Origin: Myxococcales bacterium
GTDB lineage: Bacteria; Myxococcota; UBA796; SXON01
Length of the DNA: 30,088 nucleotides
NCBI GenBank assembly: GCA_009692585.1
Contig: SHYX01000051.1
Span: 1-30,088 of the forward strand
Reading direction: 5' to 3'
The position numbers were made by a program, and so were the translations under genes. The notes under the pieces are model-generated. The model was not told the origin of the DNA and did no database searches. It saw nothing but the letters and a program-made list of their open reading frames with translations. Positions 24,886 through 30,088 of this stretch are shown here, one piece after another. Position 1 is the first letter of the stretch, and each line of letters opens with the position of its first letter.

Positions 24886-25469
24886 GGGGCGGGGGTTGGC
24901 GGGGGCGGCGCCGCTGCCGGGGGCGGCGCCGTGCCTTCTGCCGGTGGCAGTGCCGCCAGGATCGCCAGGGCCGCGTCGATGCGGCGCCGGCCGCCTTTGT
25001 CGGGCACCAGCGCCCGCGACGCTTCGATCCGCCCGATCATCTCCGGGTGCCCCAGGTCCGCCAGGATCTCGGCGCAGAGCACCGCGGTGTTGGGGTAGGT
25101 CAGCGCGTTGGCACAGGCCGACGGGGCGCGGGCATCGATCTCGACGAGCGTCGAGCGCCCTTCGAGGGCGGCGAGGCTGTCGGCCGGCGCGCGGTTCATC
25201 GCCGCCAGTGCCCGGCGTGTTTCGCCCTTGACGGTGCGTGCGGCGAAGAGGCGTTCGGGACCGTCGTCACCGCCCAGGTCGGCGAGGTAGTCGCCAAGCT
25301 TCTTTTCGATGGATGGCCCCCCCTTCTCGGGGTCGCCCTCGACCGCAAGCGCCGGCCCAATCCAGGCCAGGGCCAGCATCGACACCAGCAGCACGGCGCC
25401 GATCTCGGGCGCACAGCCCAGGCGTTTTCCCTTTCGCATCCGCTTGCGTAGCCAGTCGGCCTGGTTCAT
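24882..25469 (-). CDS. Exported or membrane-anchored protein with HEAT-like helices
   Basis: The ATG at 25469 overlaps the stop of the ATPase gene as ATGA, giving 195 residues. A basic N-terminus (RKRMRKGKR) precedes a long hydrophobic segment (AVLLVSMLALAWIGPALA), which may be a signal sequence or a membrane anchor. The rest, residues 50-175, is helical with HEAT-like pairs (LAALEGRSTLVEI, PNTAVLCAEILADLGHP, RRRIDAALAILAAL) and ends in a Pro/Ala-rich tail. A partner-binding scaffold is plausible, but no family is recognised. It is strictly coupled to both neighbours by 4-base overlaps. Confidence 0.65.
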   Translation of the reverse strand: MNQADWLRKRMRKGKRLGCAPEIGAVLLVSMLALAWIGPALAVEGDPEKGGPSIEKKLGDYLADLGGDDGPERLFAARTVKGETRRALAAMNRAPADSLAALEGRSTLVEIDARAPSACANALTYPNTAVLCAEILADLGHPEMIGRIEASRALVPDKGGRRRIDAALAILAALPPAEGTAPPPAAAPPPPTPAP

Positions 25470-26551
25470 GGTGTGTCCAACCCCCGGACGGCGCCGCTGT
25501 CGGTCAGCGCCCGCCCCAGCAAGCGTAGCCCCGCGAGGTCGTGGACGTCGCCCTCGGCCTCGGGTACCCGCCACGCCAGGGCGCCGCGGGGGGCGAAGGC
25601 GACGAGCTCGTCGACGGCGGCGTCCTGGGTGGCGACCAGCGCGCGGTGGCGGGCCAGGACCCCCTCGAGCGCGGCGCCCAGCGCGTCCCAGCGGGCTTCG
25701 TCCCCTGGCGCCGCGGCCGGGAGCGACAGCGGACCCGGCGCGGCCGCGGCGCAACGGTTCACCAGGAAGCCGGCGAAGGGCATGCCCTCTTTCTGGAGCA
25801 CCGCCAGGAAGGCGAGGGCCTCCACGCGCGCTCCGGGCGCCGGGGCGGTCACCAGCAGAAAGCGGGTGCCGGGCGCGCGCAACAACGCCCGCACCGCGCT
25901 CGACCGTTCCCGGAATCCCCCCCACAGGCCCTGAAACGCAGCGAAGAACTCGGCGATCTCACCCACCGTCTGTTCACCCAAGAGGCGCTTGAGCACCCCG
26001 GCGAGCACATCGCTCCCCATCTCCAGCATCCGCCAGCCCCCGACACTGGCCGGAAGCACGATCCAGCGCATCACCCCTTCGTCCATGAGCCCGGACATCC
26101 GCTCGGGCGCCACGAGGAAGTCGAGGGCGTGGCGCGTCGGCGGCGTATCGAGCACGATCACGTCGGCATCGGCCTCGCGGTAGAGCGCGAGGAGTTTTTC
26201 CATCGCCATGTATTCGTGCACGCCCGGCAGGTGGGTGCTGACCGAGCGGTAGTAGTGGTTGTCCAGGATGCGGTCCCGGACCTCCGCGCTGGGCGCATGC
26301 CGCGCCACCAGCTCGTCGAAGGTCTGCTTGGGATCGAGCATCAGCGCCAGGAGTTCTCCCCGCTCCGTCGGCACCCGCTGTGGCTGGTTGTCCAACCCCT
26401 TGAGCCCGAGCGCGTCCGCGAGTCGCATCGCCGGATCGATCGTGAGCACCACCACGCGGTTGCCGTCCTCGGCGAGGCGCAGGGCCAGCGCCGCAGAGAT
26501 CGTCGTCTTGCCGACGCCGCCCGACCCGCAGGTGATGATCACCCGGGTCAC
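25466..26551 (-). CDS. ArsA/Get3-family ATPase lacking the signature lysine
   Basis: This 361-residue ATPase starts at GTG 26551, overlapping the upstream ATPase stop as GTGA. The Walker A reads CGSGGVGKTT: Ser10 stands where ArsA/Get3 has the deviant-Walker signature Lys (GKGGVGKT), though Lys15 of the P-loop remains. The segment VVVLTIDPAMRLADALGLKGLDNQPQRVP is characteristic, as are VIVLDTPPTRHALDFL and EYMAMEKLLALYRE. The sequence closely resembles, from memory, the mycobacterial Rv3680 partner of Rv3679, whose P-loop also lacks the Lys. It is likely half of a heterodimer with the other ATPase. A tail-anchored-protein or anion-transport role is possible but not proved here. Confidence 0.88.
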   Translation of the reverse strand: MTRVIITCGSGGVGKTTISAALALRLAEDGNRVVVLTIDPAMRLADALGLKGLDNQPQRVPTERGELLALMLDPKQTFDELVARHAPSAEVRDRILDNHYYRSVSTHLPGVHEYMAMEKLLALYREADADVIVLDTPPTRHALDFLVAPERMSGLMDEGVMRWIVLPASVGGWRMLEMGSDVLAGVLKRLLGEQTVGEIAEFFAAFQGLWGGFRERSSAVRALLRAPGTRFLLVTAPAPGARVEALAFLAVLQKEGMPFAGFLVNRCAAAAPGPLSLPAAAPGDEARWDALGAALEGVLARHRALVATQDAAVDELVAFAPRGALAWRVPEAEGDVHDLAGLRLLGRALTDSGAVRGLDTP

Positions 26552-27468
26552 GTCAGCACCGCCAACCGTTCGGAGAAGGCTTGGAGCTCGGCGCGACCGA
26601 GGTTGCGGCGGTACAGGAACGGGAGCTCCGCCATCGGGACGCCGATCGCCCCCAGCCGCTCCCGGGCCACCGCCTGGCGCGCGACCGCCAGCAGCTCCGC
26701 GTCGACGATCGAGGCCGCCGTGAGCGCCTCGCCTCCGGCCTCGCGCAGCCGGTCCCGATCCTCAGGCCAGGCCGCCGGTTCTGGCAGCGGCGCCGGATGG
26801 ACCTCGTTGAGCACCACGCCAGCAATTAACTCCCGCAGGCCCGCAAGCCGCTCCACGAGCTGCTCCGTCTCACGAAGCGGCATCTCCTCGGCGGTCGAGA
26901 CCAGGAGCAACGAGGTGCGCCGCGGGTCTTCCACCAACTCGGCGATGCGCCTGGCGTTGTCGTAGAACGGGCCGGCCCGCGTCAGCTCCATCATCGCCCG
27001 CGGCGCGTTGAGCATGGTGAGCCCGTGGCCGGTGGCGGGTGCGTCCACCACGACGAGGTCCCAACGGGGGCGGCCGCGCTCCGTCTCTCGCTCGGCGAAC
27101 CACACTTTTCCCAGCTGCACCAACTCGTGGAGCCCGGGCACCGCGTCGACGAAGGGGCCCATGACCCGGTTCTGGAACACGAGCTTGTACAGCCGCAGAA
27201 AGTGCACCTGCAACATCACGTACTCTTGAATCGCTTCGGCTGGGGTGATGCTCAGCGTCCAGAGATTGGTGGCCACCGGCGTGGGCTCGTAGCCTCGGGA
27301 AGGCTTGCCAAAGGTGCCGGGGATGCGGGCCGCGCCCGAGGTCTCGCACAACAGCACCCTCTTCCCCGCGCGGGCCTCCGCGAGCGCGAACGCGGTGGCG
27401 ACGGTCGTCTTGCCCACGCCACCCTTCCCGGTGACGAGGACGACGCGGCGTGCGGAAGAGCCGGTCAT
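26548..27468 (-). CDS. ArsA/Get3-family ATPase with intact P-loop
   Basis: The ATG at 27468 gives 306 residues. The frame is open upstream, but this ATG opens right before the P-loop LVTGKGGVGKTT (Lys15 is the signature, Lys20 the P-loop residue). The Walker B-like region is LVVVDAPATGHGLTML, and the segment LLCETSGAARIPGTFGKPS matches the switch region of the Rv3679-like partner. No CxxC as in Get3 is seen. It is the first gene of the five-gene minus-strand operon, divergent from the FmdB-type gene with 69 bases between starts. Confidence 0.88.
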   Translation of the reverse strand: MTGSSARRVVLVTGKGGVGKTTVATAFALAEARAGKRVLLCETSGAARIPGTFGKPSRGYEPTPVATNLWTLSITPAEAIQEYVMLQVHFLRLYKLVFQNRVMGPFVDAVPGLHELVQLGKVWFAERETERGRPRWDLVVVDAPATGHGLTMLNAPRAMMELTRAGPFYDNARRIAELVEDPRRTSLLLVSTAEEMPLRETEQLVERLAGLRELIAGVVLNEVHPAPLPEPAAWPEDRDRLREAGGEALTAASIVDAELLAVARQAVARERLGAIGVPMAELPFLYRRNLGRAELQAFSERLAVLT

Positions 27469-27537
27469 GGCGCGCGGGGCTAACCGCCTGTCCCGCCGCC
27501 GGGCAGGGGTCATCGGCGACATGTTATCCGCGCGCCC

Positions 27538-27924
27538 ATGCCGATCTACGAGTACGCCTGCCCCGACTGCGGGCACAAGTTCGAAGCGCTCCAGAAGTTC
27601 TCCGACGACCCGATCACCACCTGCCCCCAGTGCGACAAGGCGCAGGTCAAAAAGCTCATCAGCGCCACCAACTTCGTGCTCAAGGGCGGCGGTTGGTACA
27701 GCGATCACTACGGGCTCAAAGGCGGCGACAAGGCGGCGGAGGGCGCGGGCGACAAGGCCGGCGACAAGCCCGCAGGCGACGCGGCCGCCCCGGCGGCAGC
27801 GGGCGCCGCCCCGGCGGCAGCGGGTGCCACGCCCGCCGCCGGTCCCGCGGCTGGCCCCGCCGCCCCGGCACCCGCCGCCGCCCCCGCGAAGTCCGCCCCC
27901 GCCAGCTCGGGCTCCTCTACGTGA
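27538..27924 (+). CDS. FmdB-type zinc-ribbon protein with Ala/Pro-rich tail
   Basis: This 128-residue protein starts at ATG 27538. The first 55 residues are the classical zinc ribbon: [17 protein letters not shown], then [31 protein letters not shown], with four Cys. This is the FmdB/CxxC family, named for a putative regulator of amide metabolism but widespread and of unknown job. After that comes a Lys/Asp/Gly stretch and an Ala/Pro tail carrying two 21-base repeat units. It overlaps the folD start as GTGA. Confidence 0.88.
   Translation: MPIYEYACPDCGHKFEALQKFSDDPITTCPQCDKAQVKKLISATNFVLKGGGWYSDHYGLKGGDKAAEGAGDKAGDKPAGDAAAPAAAGAAPAAAGATPAAGPAAGPAAPAPAAAPAKSAPASSGSST
27784..27825 (+). repeat. 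Two 21-base tandem repeats in the tail of the FmdB-type gene
   Basis: Codons 83-96 encode Ala-Ala-Pro-Ala-Ala-Ala-Gly twice, with 20 of 21 bases identical, and related Ala/Pro codons follow. The repeat keeps frame, so length changes only the tail. Confidence 0.8.
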
Positions 27925-28760
27925 GTGCGGTGATCCTCGACGGAAAGGCCGTCGCCGTCGAGGTGACGGAGGCCTTGCGCGTGCGCGTGGCCTCGATGTC
28001 GCGTAAGCCCGGCCTCGCCGTGGTGCTCGTGGGCGACGACCCCGCCAGCGCCGTCTACGTGCGAAACAAGTCGCGCACGGCGGAGCGCATCGGCCTCCGC
28101 CACTGGCAGCTCACCCTCCCTGCCGACACCAGCGAGGCCGCCCTGCTGGCCGAGGTCCGTCGCCTCGCCGACGACGCCGAGGTCGACGGCATCCTGGTGC
28201 AGTTTCCGGTGCCGTCCCACATCGACCGCCTGCGAGTGGTCGACGCGCTCCCGCCCGACAAAGACGTCGACGGGCTCCACGTGGTCAACGCCGGCCGCCT
28301 CGCCCAGAAGCGCGAGGCCTTCGTCCCGTGCACGCCTGCCGGCTGCATGGAGCTGCTGCGGCGGACCGGCGTGACCCTACGCGGCGCCGAGGCCGTCGTG
28401 GTCGGGCGCAGTGACCTCGTGGGCCGGCCCATCGCCCGACTCCTCGAGCACGCGGATTGCACGGTCACCGTCGTCCACAGCCGCACCCGCGACGTCGGCG
28501 CCCACGTGGCGCGGGCGGACATCGTCATCGCTGCGGTCGGTGTGCCGGGGTTGGTGAAGGGCGCCTGGATCAAGCCGGGCGCGGTGGTGCTCGACGTGGG
28601 CATCAATCGCCTCGCTGACGGCTCCCTCACCGGGGATGTCGAGTTCGGGCCGGCGGCCGAGCGTGCCGCGTGGATCACTCCGGTTCCGGGCGGCGTCGGC
28701 CCGATGACCATCGCCATGCTCATGGCGAACACGGTGAGGGCAGGGGCGGCGAAGGGGTGA
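27921..28760 (+). CDS. folD: Bifunctional methylenetetrahydrofolate dehydrogenase/cyclohydrolase
   Basis: This 279-residue cytoplasmic enzyme oxidises 5,10-methylene-THF to methenyl-THF with NADP and hydrolyses that to 10-formyl-THF. The GTG at 27921 overlaps the FmdB stop as GTGA and gives the family's start [14 protein letters not shown]. Key residues: the [13 protein letters not shown] block with the catalytic Lys, [42 protein letters not shown] with the nucleotide-binding loop, and [14 protein letters not shown] at the end. Its GTGA overlap with the metalloprotease suggests co-transcription. Confidence 0.96.
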   Translation: MSAVILDGKAVAVEVTEALRVRVASMSRKPGLAVVLVGDDPASAVYVRNKSRTAERIGLRHWQLTLPADTSEAALLAEVRRLADDAEVDGILVQFPVPSHIDRLRVVDALPPDKDVDGLHVVNAGRLAQKREAFVPCTPAGCMELLRRTGVTLRGAEAVVVGRSDLVGRPIARLLEHADCTVTVVHSRTRDVGAHVARADIVIAAVGVPGLVKGAWIKPGAVVLDVGINRLADGSLTGDVEFGPAAERAAWITPVPGGVGPMTIAMLMANTVRAGAAKG

Positions 28761-30058
28761 CGGCGCTCCTGGCCTGGACGCTGTCGGCTTTCGCGGCCCG
28801 TCCCGAAGCGGCGGCGTTCGTGGACGGGGCGGACCATCCGATCCGCTGTCACCATCAGGAGGGTCAGGCCGCGCTCTGCGACGTCGTGCTCCCCGCGCTC
28901 GACGAAGCCTGGACCGCGCAGGTCGACGGCCTCGGCTTCGCGGCGCCGCTGCCCGACGGCGGTCTCGGGGGCAGCGACGCGCTCGACGTGTACCTGGCGC
29001 ACGATGGCACCGGCGGGGCCGGTGGCGCCTATGTGATCTGCGAGGGCGAGGAGGCGGCCCCTTGCGCGGACGCTGTCGTAGGCGACGGCCGCGCCTCGAC
29101 CCCGACCTACATCGTCATCGACCCCGGCACGCCCGTGGCGGACCTGCGCGGCTACGCCCATCACGAGTTCAACCACGTCTGCCAGTACGCCACCGACTTC
29201 GAGGAGCCCTTTTTGGCCGTCTGGGAGGGCACCGCCGTGGCCGCCGAAGGCTGGACGGACCCGACGGCTCCGCTCGATCCCGGCCCCATTGCGGACTACC
29301 AGGCCACGCCTTGGGCGAGCCCGGTGCTGCAGGACGGCTACTGGCTCGACGAGACCTACGGCATCTGGTCCTGGTACGAATACGGGGCCACCGTCTGGGT
29401 GCGGTGGATGGACGAGCGCCACGGCGACGGCGCCGGCAGCCTCGGCCCCGCGCTGTGGGAGGCCTTCGCCAACGACCCGGGTGAGAACGAACCTGACGTG
29501 CTCGACGCCTGGGACACCCTCGGCGGCGACTGGCGGACGGGGCTGCCCGATTTCGTGCGGATGCGCGCTGGCCTGGGCACCGACAACCAGCCGGAGTGGG
29601 CGAAGAGCCTGGGAGCGGGGGCTCAGATTCCCTGGGAGGACGGCGCGACGGGGCGGGTTGACGGGGTGTGGAGCGCGTCGCACGAGCTCTTCCCGCTCGG
29701 GGCCGCGTTTGTCCGCTTCCAGCACGATGGCGACGCGCGTTCAGCGACCGTGGCCGACGCCGAGTCCTTCGTCCTGGTGGACCTCGACGCCCCCGACGGC
29801 ACCCCCGCCACCGACCACCTGGACTTTGCCGAGGCGGGCACCGCTCACTTCGCCATCGTGTCCGTGCCTGGCGACGGCTTCGACGCCGACGACGCCCTCA
29901 CCGGGGCGACCGCAACGCTGCGCTTCGGGGAGCCGAGCGAGTGTGGGTGTGCGGCGGCGGAGTCGGGCGTGCCTTGGGGGGTGGTCCTCGGCGCGGTCAT
30001 CGTTGGGGCGGCCGCCCGGGCCAGGCCCGGTCGCCGGGGCCTCGCTACGGGCCGGTGA
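28757..30058 (+). CDS. Exported HExxH metalloprotease-like protein with MYXO-CTERM-like tail
   Basis: The GTG at 28757 overlaps the folD stop as GTGA and opens a signal sequence ([17 protein letters not shown]), giving 433 residues. Residues 133-143 hold YAHHEFNHVCQ: HEFNH (136-140) is an HExxH zinc-binding site, and the pattern is that of myxobacterial putative metalloproteases of the MXAN_6640 type (name from memory). A run of Trp-rich segments follows (FLAVWEGTAVAAEGW, GIWSWYEYGATVWVRWMDERHGD). At the C-terminus, ECGCAAAESG precedes a hydrophobic stretch and a basic RARPGRRG tail, resembling MYXO-CTERM. The protein is probably surface-anchored and cut by a myxosortase-type enzyme. Third zinc ligand and substrate are not evident. 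Confidence 0.82.
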   Translation: MTALLAWTLSAFAARPEAAAFVDGADHPIRCHHQEGQAALCDVVLPALDEAWTAQVDGLGFAAPLPDGGLGGSDALDVYLAHDGTGGAGGAYVICEGEEAAPCADAVVGDGRASTPTYIVIDPGTPVADLRGYAHHEFNHVCQYATDFEEPFLAVWEGTAVAAEGWTDPTAPLDPGPIADYQATPWASPVLQDGYWLDETYGIWSWYEYGATVWVRWMDERHGDGAGSLGPALWEAFANDPGENEPDVLDAWDTLGGDWRTGLPDFVRMRAGLGTDNQPEWAKSLGAGAQIPWEDGATGRVDGVWSASHELFPLGAAFVRFQHDGDARSATVADAESFVLVDLDAPDGTPATDHLDFAEAGTAHFAIVSVPGDGFDADDALTGATATLRFGEPSECGCAAAESGVPWGVVLGAVIVGAAARARPGRRGLATGR

Positions 30059-30088
30059 CCGGCCCTCCGCTCGGTCCCTGCCGCGGCG

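Overview
The window is very GC-rich, gene-dense bacterial DNA of the kind found in Myxococcota and related former Deltaproteobacteria. The pointers are: many predicted lipoproteins with Asp/Thr/Gly linkers, thrombospondin type 3 (Ca-binding) repeats, two MYXO-CTERM-like tails (one terminal, one internal), an OmpA-type outer membrane protein, and frequent GTG starts with 4-base GTGA or ATGA overlaps between genes. I see no rRNA, tRNA, CRISPR array, insertion sequence, integrase or phage gene. It reads as chromosomal core plus lineage-specific envelope genes. The organism assignment is inference.

Left part (1-11640). The left edge holds the N-terminal end of a CotH-like lipoprotein. Next is a 1204-residue minus-strand protein that joins a thrombospondin-3 surface protein, through an internal MYXO-CTERM-like segment, to an OmpA-family protein. 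Divergent from it run a NUDIX hydrolase, a secreted subtilase-like protein, adenylosuccinate lyase (purB) and a lipoprotein. 6-phosphofructokinase and a shortened GH1-like protein lacking both catalytic glutamates are divergent. A plus-strand lipoprotein of unknown family closes this part with a clear intrinsic terminator.

Middle (11640-19165). Seven minus-strand genes are almost end to end: SRPBCC protein, stand-alone E2-type acyltransferase, tandem aspartic protease with TPRs, thermonuclease with lamin-tail domain, PAP2 phosphatase, HAD hydrolase, and, after a 53-base gap, a secreted glucosaminidase. The products are mostly envelope-directed or hydrolytic. An 18-base site in that gap also occurs just upstream of the OmpA fusion gene, so the two may share a regulator. 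Lgt, which lipidates lipoproteins, runs divergently from the operon. It is followed by a gene that appears broken by an in-frame TAG.

Right part (19160-30088). Two lipoprotein genes converge, and one is a distant paralogue of the lipoprotein at 10614. A small gene and a YgfZ-type folate-binding protein follow. A five-gene minus-strand operon then encodes two ArsA/Get3-type ATPases, a HEAT-like exported protein, CoaE and a large lipoprotein with a Gly/Asp repeat. Finally FmdB-type zinc ribbon, FolD and a MYXO-CTERM-tailed HExxH metalloprotease overlap by 4 bases each.

The items most worth following up are the shared palindromic operator, the internal sorting signal in the OmpA fusion, the paralogous lipoproteins with a Cys/Gly-Trp motif, the TAG-interrupted gene, and the repeat lipoprotein in the CoaE/ArsA operon.
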